DNA of 47,026 nt from Ghiorsea sp. (GTDB lineage Bacteria; Pseudomonadota; Zetaproteobacteria; Mariprofundales; Mariprofundaceae). The DNA lies in the NCBI GenBank assembly GCA_030949605.1, contig JAUZSH010000025.1:1-47026 (forward strand). Reading direction: 5' to 3'. The position numbers and the translations under genes were made by a program. Shown here piece by piece: positions 17,924 to 26,834 of the stretch (the first letter of the stretch is position 1; each line of letters opens with the position of its first letter). The notes under the pieces are model-generated. The model made no database searches. It saw only the letters and a program-made list of their open reading frames with translations, and was not told the origin of the DNA.

Positions 17924-18976
17924 TTGAAAAACTGTGTTGACAGGTTGGGGTGGTGTACGTACATTGAACTAGAGCGTAAGAAGGGTACTTTTCAGAAGGA
18001 TATTGCTTCGGCATTAGGGCGTTCATGTAGCACGTTGTGCAGGGAGCTTTCACGCAACACAGGGCAACGGGGCTACCGTCATATTCAAGCCAATAATAAG
18101 GCTTTCACGCGTCACAAAGATAAGCCGAAAGCAATCAAACTTACCAATGATATCAAGACGGTAATATCCGAATATATCGAACAAGACTGGAGTCCTGAAC
18201 AAGTTGCTGGTCGATTGAAAAAGGATGATGTCATTAGCATTCATCATGAAACGATTTATCAATATGTTTTAGCGGACAAAAAGGCTGGCGGTGTTTTGTA
18301 TACTCATCTTAGGCACCAAAATAAAACCTACAGGAAACGTTATGGATCGGCGCATACTCGTCATGGTATCGATATTGATGAACGTCCTGAAGTGGCTAAC
18401 AAACGAGAGCGAATAGGTGATTGGGAAGGTGATTGGGAAGGTGATTGGGAAGGTGATTGGGAAGGTGATTGGGAAGGTGATTGGGAAGGTGATTGGGAAG
18501 GTGATACAATGATAGGAAAAGATCACAAAGGCGTGCTTGTAACACTCGATGATCGTCGCTCAAAACTTCGCCTTGCAGCACCGCTTAAGAGCAAGCATGC
18601 CAAGGACGTGACGGCAACCATTATCAAGCTTTTGGAGCCAATAAAAGACTGGGTACACACGATCACTTTCGACAACGGCAAAGAATTCGCATTCCATAAG
18701 ACCATCGCCAAAACACGCGACTGTAATGCCTATTTTGCAAAGCCCTATCACTCTTGGGAACGTGGTCAAAATGAGAATGCAAACGGTCTTCTACGGCAGT
18801 ACTTCCCCAAAGCAATGAGCTTGCTTGAAGTGACTACAAAAGAAGTTCTAAAAGCCGTTCATAGGCTTAATAACCGACCCAAAAAGTGTTTGGCGTTCAA
18901 AACTCCATATGAAGTATTCGAGGAAAATACAGGGGTTCACATAAAATCGATAGTGGAAATTGCACTTATCACTTGA
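17924..18976 (+). CDS. IS30-family transposase with expanded GDWE repeat
   Basis: 350 codons. The N-terminal helix-turn-helix (FQKDIASALGRSCSTLCRELSRN) is followed by the DDE core: GDWEGDTMIG (first Asp), ITFDNGKEFAFH (second Asp) and the RGQNENANGLLRQYFPK region with Glu. The first 15 residues come from IS3 end sequence (TTG start), so the natural IS30 N-terminus has been replaced. A 12-bp unit is repeated seven times at 18416-18499, giving seven GDWE copies where the family has one. The 3' end runs into rmuC at 18983. Activity is doubtful. Confidence 0.88.
   Translation: MKNCVDRLGWCTYIELERKKGTFQKDIASALGRSCSTLCRELSRNTGQRGYRHIQANNKAFTRHKDKPKAIKLTNDIKTVISEYIEQDWSPEQVAGRLKKDDVISIHHETIYQYVLADKKAGGVLYTHLRHQNKTYRKRYGSAHTRHGIDIDERPEVANKRERIGDWEGDWEGDWEGDWEGDWEGDWEGDWEGDTMIGKDHKGVLVTLDDRRSKLRLAAPLKSKHAKDVTATIIKLLEPIKDWVHTITFDNGKEFAFHKTIAKTRDCNAYFAKPYHSWERGQNENANGLLRQYFPKAMSLLEVTTKEVLKAVHRLNNRPKKCLAFKTPYEVFEENTGVHIKSIVEIALIT
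18416..18499 (+). repeat. 12-bp tandem repeat x7 in the IS30 catalytic motif
   Basis: Seven perfect copies of ggtgattgggaa encode GDWE, followed by GDT. The unit coincides with the conserved GDWEGDT motif carrying the first DDE aspartate, so the insertion is always in frame. Confidence 0.97.
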
Positions 18977-18982
18977 ATTCAG

Positions 18983-19923
18983 GATTGGATAACATCATCA
19001 AACCCATGCAAAAAGAAATGGCCGATTTTAAAAATCGCATGGAGCAAGTACATAAAGAAGATATTGAAGCACGGTCCGCCCTTTCTCAACATTTATCCCA
19101 GCTCAAAGAGCTGAATCAGCAAATGAGTCAAGATACCTTAAACCTTACCCAAGCCCTCAAGGGTGACAGCAAAGCCCAAGGCAATTGGGGAGAAATGATT
19201 TTGGAAAAATTATTGGAAAGCAGTGGTTTGCGTGAAGGTTATGAGTTTGAACGCGAACAATCTTTCATCAATGATGAAGGCAAACACCAACGACCTGATG
19301 TCATTATTCGTATGCCTGGTCATAAGCAGGTGATTATTGATGCCAAGGTATCACTCACCGACTATGAACGCGCTGTGTCCGCTCAAGATAGCGACACACA
19401 AAAGAAATATATCCGCGCCCATTGCAAAAGTATCCAAACGCATATCCAAACCCTTGCCAGCAAACGCTACGACCACTTGGAAGGCATCAACTCTCCTGAT
19501 TATGTACTGATGTTTATGCCCATTGAAGCCGCTCATTTAATGGCCATTGAAGCAGATTCTAGCATCTTTGAAACCGCATTTAATCAGCGTATTGCCGTGA
19601 TTACACCATCCACTCTGTATGCTACTCTCAAGCTCATTGAACAACTTTGGCGTTATGAACGGCAGTCAGAAAATGTTGCCAAATTAATGAATCGCGCAGG
19701 TTTATTACATGATAAAGTCGCCGACTTTATAAAATCCTTTGAGGATGTAGGTAGCCGCTTAAATCAAGCCCAATCTTCTTACGACAAGGCCTTTGGACAA
19801 ATCAAATCAGGGCGCGGCAGTGTCCTTAGTCAAATCAAAACCTTGGGCGAGTTATCGGGAAAAGCCAAAAAAGATATACCCGAACATTTGTTACACAATA
19901 CACAGCACTTGGAAGATGATTAG
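18983..19923 (+). pseudogene. rmuC: DNA recombination protein RmuC, 3' fragment
   Basis: Resumes RmuC at LDNIIKPMQKEMADFKNRMEQVHKED and continues with the nuclease-like core: LTQALKGDSKAQGNWGEMILEKLLESSGLREGYEFE, DVIIRMPGHKQVIIDAKVSL and DYVLMFMPIEAAHLMA. It ends at the normal C-terminus. The core is open and undamaged. It could be expressed only from a start inside the mobile DNA; no good ribosome site is visible. Together with 15276-15641 it makes an otherwise complete rmuC. Confidence 0.9.
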
Positions 19924-19931
19924 ACTCCTAG

Positions 19932-20092
19932 CCCGAATAATTCATAAATGCTGCCGCGCCCTCGCTTGCCCCTTTACTCGCAACAAATCTTTCCTCAATA
20001 GCCCGTAAGCAGTGGCTACGAACTCTTTCAGAAAAACCCGTTGCAAACAAAGGTTCTACGTGATTATCACAACGATTCATGAATAATTCGAG
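19932..20092. mobile_element. MITE family 6, copy 1 (161 bp), CTAG target duplication
   Basis: Ends cccgaataattcat and the inverted form of ctcgaattattcat. CTAG flanks both sides (19928-19931, 20093-20096). Most of the length aligns to the inverted copy at 30418-30577. It lies a few bases after the rmuC stop. No coding. Confidence 0.88.
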
Positions 20093-20165
20093 CTAGAAAT
20101 AGACCTCTACACCGTGCACTTTTTTTGAGTGAGTCACGGCGAACATCAGAGAGAAAGTAACAAGT

Positions 20166-20942
20166 TTAACCTTCTCCACGCATATACTTACCATTGTATT
20201 TAATCATAGCCCGAATTTCTTTAACATATTCATGTCCACGTTCTGAATATTTGATTAAACCTGCGGCAAGATCATGCGCGGATGCGGTTTTTCCCTCTGC
20301 GCGTGCTTGGGCGCGAATATTGCGTAAATCCTTGTAAACACGACCTGTGTTTAGGTTGCGTAAATAACTGCGAACTGAAAGCTGAGGTGAGCTGAAGGAT
20401 GCAACTTCATGCGTGCTGCCAGCATTGCGGCGAGCAGGCACTAATCCGCATCCTTTACTAAAACACCATTGCCCAAACAAGTTGTTGGCTTTGCGGGCAA
20501 AGCGTGATGTTCCCCATGCAGATTCATTGGCAGCTTGGGATAATACCAGCTCAAGTGGCACAGTATCCACACGCTTCAATAGCTTATCCCAAGGTACCGA
20601 GCCATCTTTATTCTCGGATAAGCGATAACTTTTCAAGAGCTTGCTTAACATCTGTTGATCATTTCCTGAGCGTGAGCCTTTTTCTTTCAAGTTAATCAAC
20701 CATTGACGTTGGTTGGCAATACGCTGATTTTCTTGTTCCACCATGGGACGCAGGGCATTAAAGAACCTTCTCTTTTTGGTTTTCACATCTTTCTCCCCCC
20801 TAAGGTCAGGGATGCTACTGACCATGGATACTTTAACGGAAGGTGAATCTAAACTTTCAGCGGATGCCATAGAATTATAGCAAAAAGCTGTAAGTAATAG
20901 TGCTGCGGGAGTGATTATTTTTAATGTCATGGGTTTCCTCAT
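20166..20942 (-). CDS. bax: Bax-like glucosaminidase-domain protein
   Basis: 258 residues with an N-terminal signal peptide (about 1-28) and a C-terminal GH73-type glucosaminidase domain. The catalytic Glu is in LVLSQAANESAWGTSRFA, followed by NNLFGQWCF, as in E. coli Bax. Expected to cleave peptidoglycan glycan strands in the periplasm. Its start overlaps the stop of the lytic transglycosylase upstream by 4 nt, so the two hydrolases are probably translated together. Confidence 0.85.
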   Translation of the reverse strand: MRKPMTLKIITPAALLLTAFCYNSMASAESLDSPSVKVSMVSSIPDLRGEKDVKTKKRRFFNALRPMVEQENQRIANQRQWLINLKEKGSRSGNDQQMLSKLLKSYRLSENKDGSVPWDKLLKRVDTVPLELVLSQAANESAWGTSRFARKANNLFGQWCFSKGCGLVPARRNAGSTHEVASFSSPQLSVRSYLRNLNTGRVYKDLRNIRAQARAEGKTASAHDLAAGLIKYSERGHEYVKEIRAMIKYNGKYMRGEG

Positions 20943-21595
20943 TGGGTTGAAAATTGATAGTTTTTTATTTCAGCAAATATTTTATTGGGATATTTCACCC
21001 TTCCTTTTGAACCATTATAGGCAGCCAAAGCTTTTTCCACGGTGTGATACCGCTGGATATAATGTTTCAGAATTGCACAACCATAACGGATATTGGTTGC
21101 AATGTTGAATAAATCATCTTCTGGACTACCCAGTTCACGTTTCCAAAATGGCATCACCTGCATCAGCCCTTGCGCCCCAACCAAGCTGGTGGCAAACGGA
21201 TCGAAACGTGATTCTACGGTGATTAAAGCGAGTATAAGTGCGGGGTCTATATCATGGCTTTGTGCATAAATCCAAACCCATTTGGCAATCGATTTCGCTT
21301 CATGCTCACTGGTATCAAACTGTTGAATCCGTGGTAAAACTTGCTTTATCCATATATCTTGTGCTGTTGCTTCAGTTGTAAGCGGTGCTTCTTGGTCGAG
21401 ATCAGCTTGGATTGTTGTACGCTCATGATTTGAAATATTTTCCAAGCCAACGTGTTGCTGCACGGGGTGCATTTGTGGCGTGTTTTGCACAAGATGCTGC
21501 TTCTCTTCATTGGTACTTGTTAGCATAAGTGGGAGTGACAGTAAAAAACCAAAAGCCAAAATCACGACCAGACCGCCTTTGTGTTTGGCGGTCAT
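20939..21595 (-). CDS. SLT-domain lytic transglycosylase, membrane-anchored
   Basis: 218 residues. An N-terminal hydrophobic anchor (about 9-26) is followed by a linker and a C-terminal SLT domain with the catalytic Glu in ALITVESRFDPFATS, the GAQGLMQVMP motif and AYNGS. It cuts the glycan backbone producing anhydro-muropeptides. Paired with the Bax-like gene by a 4-nt overlap, and downstream of proS in the same orientation. Confidence 0.87.
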   Translation of the reverse strand: MTAKHKGGLVVILAFGFLLSLPLMLTSTNEEKQHLVQNTPQMHPVQQHVGLENISNHERTTIQADLDQEAPLTTEATAQDIWIKQVLPRIQQFDTSEHEAKSIAKWVWIYAQSHDIDPALILALITVESRFDPFATSLVGAQGLMQVMPFWKRELGSPEDDLFNIATNIRYGCAILKHYIQRYHTVEKALAAYNGSKGRVKYPNKIFAEIKNYQFSTQ

Positions 21596-21615
21596 AAACT
21601 GCTTAAAGCTTTGGC

Positions 21616-23337
21616 TCAGACGTTCTCCTGTTGAAGTTCCGCCAGCATCGACAAAGCTTTGTTGACCACTTCATCAGAGCTTGCTTCAGCTTTATCACCC
21701 CAACGGGTTTTGATTTCTAAAGCATTGTTATTCAAACCACGGTCACCGACTACGATACGCAGAGGAATACCTGTGAGTTCAGCATCTTTGAATTTCACAC
21801 CTGGGCTTTCTTTGCGGTCATCCCAAACCACGTCAACACCTTGCTTTAAAAGTTCATTGTAGATTTTTTCCGAAGCAGCGAATGCTGTCTCTGATTTACC
21901 CAGTGTAATGACAGAGATTCGGAAAGGTGCGAGATTAACTGGCCACATAATGCCATAATCATCATTGCACTGCTCTACCACAGCCGCCATCAAGCGCGAC
22001 ACACCAATACCATAACAACCCATGGTGGCAACATCGCGTTTACCTTGTTCATTTTGAAACAATACTTCCATAGGTTTAGCGTAAACTGTGCCGAGTTCAA
22101 AAATATGACCCACTTCAATACCGCGAGACGTTTCCATTGTGCCTTTGCCACACTTACCACAAGTATCACCGACTTGGGTTTCACGCAAATCAACATATGT
22201 GATGTTGGATAAATCACGGCTAATATTCAAACCTGTGATATGGAAATTGTATTTATTTGCACCCGCGACTAAGCCCACTTCATCCGACAATGAAATATCC
22301 ATATAGATAGGACAGTGTAAACTCATCGGACCTGCATAACCTGTCACTGTGCCTACGGCTTCCAACTGTTCTTTGGAGGCAAGCTCGACTTCATCCACAC
22401 CCATGGCGCGCGCAAGTTTGATTTCTTGCACATTATCCGTGCCACGCACACATGCGGCGACAACTTGCCCTTCATTTTCTCCGCCAACTGCAACATAAAT
22501 CATGGTTTTGAGCAGTGTGAAAGGTTCAACGTTGAGGAATGATACCACATCTTCTACGGCTGTTTTCTTCGGTGTTTCCACTTCACCAAGCTCTGCATCA
22601 ATGCCTTGGTATGAGGGCGGTGTCGATAATGCTTTTTCCACATTGGCTGCATAATCACAAGCCGAACAATGGGTAATCAAATCTTCACCTGATTCTGCCA
22701 ATACATGAAACTCATGGCTTGCCGAGCCGCCAATCGAACCATTATCGGCTTCCACAGCGCGAAACTTAAGCCCCAAACGATTAAAAATACGATGGTAAGT
22801 ATCAAACATGTTTTGGTACTCTTTCGCCAAGCATTCCGCGTTGGCATGGAAGGAGTAGGCATCTTTCATGACAAATTCACGACCACGCATCAAGCCAAAG
22901 CGTGGACGAATTTCATCGCGAAACTTGTTTTGAATTTGATACAAGTTCATGGGCAGTTGTTTGTATGATTTCAGCTCACGGCTGACCAAATCACAAATCA
23001 CTTCTTCATGGGTGGGGCCTAAGCATGATTCATGACCATGCCTGTCTTTAAAGCGCAACAACTCAGGTCCATATTTATCCCAACGCCCCGATTTTTGCCA
23101 AAATTCAGAAGGTTGCACCATAGGCATCAATAACTCTTGTGCGCCAGCACGATTCATTTCTTCGCGTACAATGTTTTCAATGTTACGCAAAACACGCAAA
23201 CCCAGAGGCAAATAGTCATACACACCAGAAGTCACACGGCGGATAAAACCCGCACGCAGCAAGAGTTGATGCGATACTACTTCTGCATCAGCAGGGGTAT
23301 CGCGGAGAGTTGGAGAGAAAAGTTTTGAATAACGCAT
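21616..23337 (-). CDS. proS: Prolyl-tRNA synthetase (bacterial type, with editing domain)
   Basis: 573 residues, the usual length for ProS with an insertion editing domain. Class II motifs are visible: motif 2 region NKFRDEIRPRFGLMRGREFVMKDAYSFH and motif 3 region GCYGIGVSRLMAAVVEQ. The Ala-tRNA(Pro) editing (YbaK-like) insertion lies at about 235-385. A C-terminal anticodon-binding domain follows. It charges tRNA-Pro in the cytoplasm. Start ATG at 23337 with no competing upstream start. Confidence 0.95.
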   Translation of the reverse strand: MRYSKLFSPTLRDTPADAEVVSHQLLLRAGFIRRVTSGVYDYLPLGLRVLRNIENIVREEMNRAGAQELLMPMVQPSEFWQKSGRWDKYGPELLRFKDRHGHESCLGPTHEEVICDLVSRELKSYKQLPMNLYQIQNKFRDEIRPRFGLMRGREFVMKDAYSFHANAECLAKEYQNMFDTYHRIFNRLGLKFRAVEADNGSIGGSASHEFHVLAESGEDLITHCSACDYAANVEKALSTPPSYQGIDAELGEVETPKKTAVEDVVSFLNVEPFTLLKTMIYVAVGGENEGQVVAACVRGTDNVQEIKLARAMGVDEVELASKEQLEAVGTVTGYAGPMSLHCPIYMDISLSDEVGLVAGANKYNFHITGLNISRDLSNITYVDLRETQVGDTCGKCGKGTMETSRGIEVGHIFELGTVYAKPMEVLFQNEQGKRDVATMGCYGIGVSRLMAAVVEQCNDDYGIMWPVNLAPFRISVITLGKSETAFAASEKIYNELLKQGVDVVWDDRKESPGVKFKDAELTGIPLRIVVGDRGLNNNALEIKTRWGDKAEASSDEVVNKALSMLAELQQENV

Positions 23338-23402
23338 GGCGCTAAGCTAAAGCACAAGAAAAACCCTGCAAGGATATTTAACTTTTGATGTTACACACAA
23401 CA

Positions 23403-24725
23403 TCAAGAATCTGCTGTTTCGTTCCCTACATAAGTCACAATCACTTCATTTTTACCTTTGAGTTTTAAAGGCTCACTCAGCATAAACCGCTGTTGGGTCA
23501 CTTCATCAAGCTGCTGGTACACCACATCGCTGATAATCACTTCCCCACCTTTGGCAGCACCACAGAACCTTGCGCCTGTGTTGACGATATTACCAATTAC
23601 GGTGTAATCACGACGATCATGTGTACCAATGGAACCAAGCAGTGCCTCACCATAGTGCACGCCAACCCCCACATCAAAATTCACCTCTTGGCTATCTTTA
23701 ATCGCTTGCTGAATTTCCAACCCCGCCTGCACCGCACCTTGTGAGGCATTTTTGGGAAACATTGCCATAATTTCATCACCAACAAATTTATCAATCACCC
23801 CATCGTATTGATGAATAATATCTGCTTGCAGTTCAAACAACTTGTTTAGATTTTCAACCACAACCTCAGGTCTTTCATGTTCTGAATAACTGGTGAAACC
23901 ACGAACATCTGAGAAAAAGATCACAATATCCTTCATTTCACCCTTAAACAGCTCTTTTTCTTCGGTTACTGAACTATAAATCGCCTCTGTGGTGGAGCGG
24001 GACAGATATTTTTCCATGTGTTCACGCACTTTAATCAGCAAACAAGTATTCATGGTAATCACTTTATCGGCCTTCAACACAATGACAAACAACATCACAT
24101 TGAACAATAGAAAAATTAAAGTTGGAATCACCAAGGCTTCTTTTAATGCTTCAAAGACCATGGATTCAAAACGTGTCACATCTTCATAAATTTCCATCAC
24201 ACCTGCCACCGAACCCTCTTTTTCAAATGCAGGGATATAAACTTCAATAAAACGCCGACCTTCAGAGTCTTCTTCTTGCTTGGAAAAACTTTCGCCTTGC
24301 AGAGCTAACTGAAAGCCCTCGCCCTGAATATCATCATACAAGTCACCTTCATTGGCTACATCTTCATGATCATAAAGAATCACACCTTCGCGGTTAAACA
24401 CTTTCACCTTGGCAAAATTAAAATCTGTATGAATCAATTCTTCCATTTTATTTCTAAGCTTAAGCTTAACATCTTCAGACTGAATGGTTTCGAAGTTTGT
24501 ATGGTTTTTTCCCAATACATCTTGGTACACATCACGATAAAAGGCACTACCTTTTTCAACAAGGTGGCTAATATGTTGCTGGTGTAAGGCATTACGTTCG
24601 GCATGAATAAAGAAAGAAAACAGCATCCCATAAAAAACAATTCCACCTATACCTGCATACAAAATATAATATCTCTTGAGTGGAAAAGGCTTGTTGCTTA
24701 TGACTGTAGAGTTAGGATTTCTCAA
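23403..24725 (-). CDS. Class III adenylate/guanylate cyclase, membrane-bound
   Basis: 440 residues. TM1 (about 18-40), a periplasmic region of about 155 residues, TM2 (about 199-219), then a class III cyclase domain (about 250-435) whose two metal-binding aspartates sit in FFSDVRGFTSYSE and FVGDEIMAMFP. Conserved HYGEALLGSIGTHDRRDYTVIGN follows. The extracytoplasmic part probably senses a small ligand (CHASE/CACHE-like architecture, inferred). Product is presumably cAMP; the substrate-specificity residues were not resolved. Monocistronic, divergent from htpX. Confidence 0.87.
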   Translation of the reverse strand: MRNPNSTVISNKPFPLKRYYILYAGIGGIVFYGMLFSFFIHAERNALHQQHISHLVEKGSAFYRDVYQDVLGKNHTNFETIQSEDVKLKLRNKMEELIHTDFNFAKVKVFNREGVILYDHEDVANEGDLYDDIQGEGFQLALQGESFSKQEEDSEGRRFIEVYIPAFEKEGSVAGVMEIYEDVTRFESMVFEALKEALVIPTLIFLLFNVMLFVIVLKADKVITMNTCLLIKVREHMEKYLSRSTTEAIYSSVTEEKELFKGEMKDIVIFFSDVRGFTSYSEHERPEVVVENLNKLFELQADIIHQYDGVIDKFVGDEIMAMFPKNASQGAVQAGLEIQQAIKDSQEVNFDVGVGVHYGEALLGSIGTHDRRDYTVIGNIVNTGARFCGAAKGGEVIISDVVYQQLDEVTQQRFMLSEPLKLKGKNEVIVTYVGNETADS

Positions 24726-24891
24726 AATAATTCACCTATTTTAATGTAGATTTAACACCTGCAACCTTAGCAACGCACTTGCTGATGTGAAGTGGTGATA
24801 GTCACAGTTTGTATGGGCTTGAAACTTCAGCATGCAAACCATATGTTACAACACATTAAAGCAATGATAAATTTAGAAAGGAGCTGTACAT

Positions 24892-25812
24892 ATGAAATCA
24901 TTTAAAGGAATTGGCTTACTGATTATCACCAATATATTAATAATGGTGACCTTGGCTATCAGTGCCAACATAGTGGTATATTATGTTTTACCAGCATTTG
25001 GCATTGATGTGCGTGGTAGCTTTGAAGCTCGCCAATTGATATTTGCTGCAGTATTTGGTTTTGGTGGTGCATTCATTTCACTTTGGATGTCCAAGTGGTT
25101 TGCCAAGCGTGGCAACAAGATGCAGCAAGTGGTTAATCCAACCACAGCCAAAGAAAAATTAGTCTATGAAACAGTTGAAGCACTTGCTCATCGCGAAGGC
25201 ATCAAAATGCCAGAAGTTTGGGTGTATTGGGATGATGTACCCAATGCATTTGCCACGGGTCCTAGTCGCAACAACTCCATGGTTGCCGTATCCTCAGGGC
25301 TTGCAAGCCACTTAACCGATGCCGAACTTAAAGCCGTATTGGCACACGAAGTTGGACATATTGCCAATGGCGATATGGTTGCGACCACATTGTTGCAAGG
25401 TTTAATGAATACCATGGTGTATTTTGCTGCCAGTATGATTGCGCGTTTTGTGTCCAATATGGTCGCTAAAGATGGTGAAGAACCAAGTCACTTGGTTTAT
25501 TTTATCGTGGATATTATCTTACAAATCTTACTTTCAATCCTTGCATCTATCGTCATTTTTGCCTTTTCACGCAAGCGCGAATTTAAGGCAGATGCCTATG
25601 CGGCCGATGCTTTGGGTGCGGATTCCATGATTAGTGCATTGCAAAAAATTGATGCTTTATCACGTCAATCCGTGGAGTGGGAACATCGCGAATCCCGTGA
25701 AGATGCATTGGCAACTATGAAAATTTATGGCGCACACGGTGGCATGAAAGGTTTATTTGCCACCCACCCCACCATTGAAGATCGTATTGCAGCATTACGC
25801 AACCGCCGTTAA
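24892..25812 (+). CDS. htpX: Membrane metalloprotease HtpX
   Basis: 306 residues. Two N-terminal transmembrane helices (about 8-30, 48-66), the zinc site HEVGH at 152-156, a second helix pair (about 165-185, 200-222) and the third ligand in SRKREFKADAYAAD. It degrades misfolded membrane proteins with FtsH. ATG preceded by AAAGGAG at eight bases. The upstream intergenic region (24726-24891) is shared with the divergent cyclase gene. cinA follows 9 bp downstream, so htpX may lead the following operon. Confidence 0.95.
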   Translation: MKSFKGIGLLIITNILIMVTLAISANIVVYYVLPAFGIDVRGSFEARQLIFAAVFGFGGAFISLWMSKWFAKRGNKMQQVVNPTTAKEKLVYETVEALAHREGIKMPEVWVYWDDVPNAFATGPSRNNSMVAVSSGLASHLTDAELKAVLAHEVGHIANGDMVATTLLQGLMNTMVYFAASMIARFVSNMVAKDGEEPSHLVYFIVDIILQILLSILASIVIFAFSRKREFKADAYAADALGADSMISALQKIDALSRQSVEWEHRESREDALATMKIYGAHGGMKGLFATHPTIEDRIAALRNRR

Positions 25813-25821
25813 GCTTTAGGC

Positions 25822-26571
25822 ATGTCTCATGCCCCGCACAAACCCCCGCACCAATTTGTTGCCATTTTAATTATTGGTAATGAAGTGCTGTCGGGGCGAA
25901 CCCGTGAAGCCAATGCTTGGTTTGCAGCCAAAACATTATTTGATGTCGGCTGCAAATTAAGCGAAGTGGTGATTGTACCTGATGTTCATGATGTCATTGT
26001 ATCCACATTACAACGCCTGCAAAAGACCTATGATGCAGTCATTACCAGTGGTGGCATTGGTCCTACCCATGATGATATTACGATGCAAAGTATCGCAGAT
26101 GCGTTTAATGTGCCACTTTTAGAACATGCCGACACCATCAAGCTGATGACTGGTTTTTATGGTGAAGAAGCACTCACCGAAGGTCGCCGCCGCATGGCGC
26201 GTTTACCTGATGGCGCAAAACCTATTATTTGTGAGCAATCCATTTGCCCTGGCGCATGGATTGAGAATGTTTATGTATTTGCAGGTGTGCCGCATATTTT
26301 CGCCTCACAGCTTGAGTCTATATTAACTCACTTCAGCACAGGCAACGTATTTATACGCCAAGAAATAGAATCCAACCTACCTGAAAGTAGCTTTGCCCAA
26401 GAGCTAAGTGATATTCAAGCGCAGTATTCAGATATTGAAATAGGTTCATACCCCGGTCGCTGTGGTAACCAGCCTACGGGGAAAATATGTATTAGTGGTA
26501 CCAATAGCGCAAAAATAACAACCGTAAAAAATCAAATTCAACAAATGTTAAAGGACAAACAAAAGCCATGA
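25822..26571 (+). CDS. CinA-family molybdopterin-binding domain protein
   Basis: 249 residues carrying only the MoaB/MogA-like N-terminal domain of CinA (ILIIGNEVLSGRTREAN, TSGGIGPTHDDIT, GAWIENVYVFAGVP). The C-terminal nicotinamide-nucleotide amidase domain of full CinA is absent. The short form is common and its function not firmly established; in full-length CinA this half acts on ADP-ribose. The ATGA overlap with the next gene indicates coupling. Proximity to nadK fits NAD metabolism (inference). Confidence 0.85.
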   Translation: MSHAPHKPPHQFVAILIIGNEVLSGRTREANAWFAAKTLFDVGCKLSEVVIVPDVHDVIVSTLQRLQKTYDAVITSGGIGPTHDDITMQSIADAFNVPLLEHADTIKLMTGFYGEEALTEGRRRMARLPDGAKPIICEQSICPGAWIENVYVFAGVPHIFASQLESILTHFSTGNVFIRQEIESNLPESSFAQELSDIQAQYSDIEIGSYPGRCGNQPTGKICISGTNSAKITTVKNQIQQMLKDKQKP

Positions 26572-26834
26572 AAATAAGCAAACGTGATACCATTTTTATT
26601 GTGATTGTAACCGTCGTGATTACCTTTCTCACGCTTGGTGCCAAAGAGCGTACCACCAAAGCTGTACCTGATGATGCTACCCATGATCAAGCGACATCGC
26701 GTGAACAGTGCATGACATGCCACGGTATAGAAGGTGTCAAGCCACAGCCTTTGGGTCACCCCAAAGCCAACCAATGCTTCCAATGTCACAAACAGCCTGA
26801 TCACTGGGTGGGTAGTGCTGTACCTAGTCAATGA
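26568..26834 (+). CDS. Small membrane-anchored diheme cytochrome c
   Basis: 88 residues. One N-terminal hydrophobic helix (about 8-24), then two heme-binding sites CMTCH (48-52) and CFQCH (70-74), with a histidine near each that could serve as a distal ligand (H64, H79). The pattern resembles the compact diheme region of NapB/NrfH-like proteins, but it is shorter than those and I do not assign a family. Overlaps cinA (ATGA) and nadK (ATGA), so it is firmly embedded in that operon. Likely periplasmic face electron transfer. Confidence 0.78.
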   Translation: MKISKRDTIFIVIVTVVITFLTLGAKERTTKAVPDDATHDQATSREQCMTCHGIEGVKPQPLGHPKANQCFQCHKQPDHWVGSAVPSQ

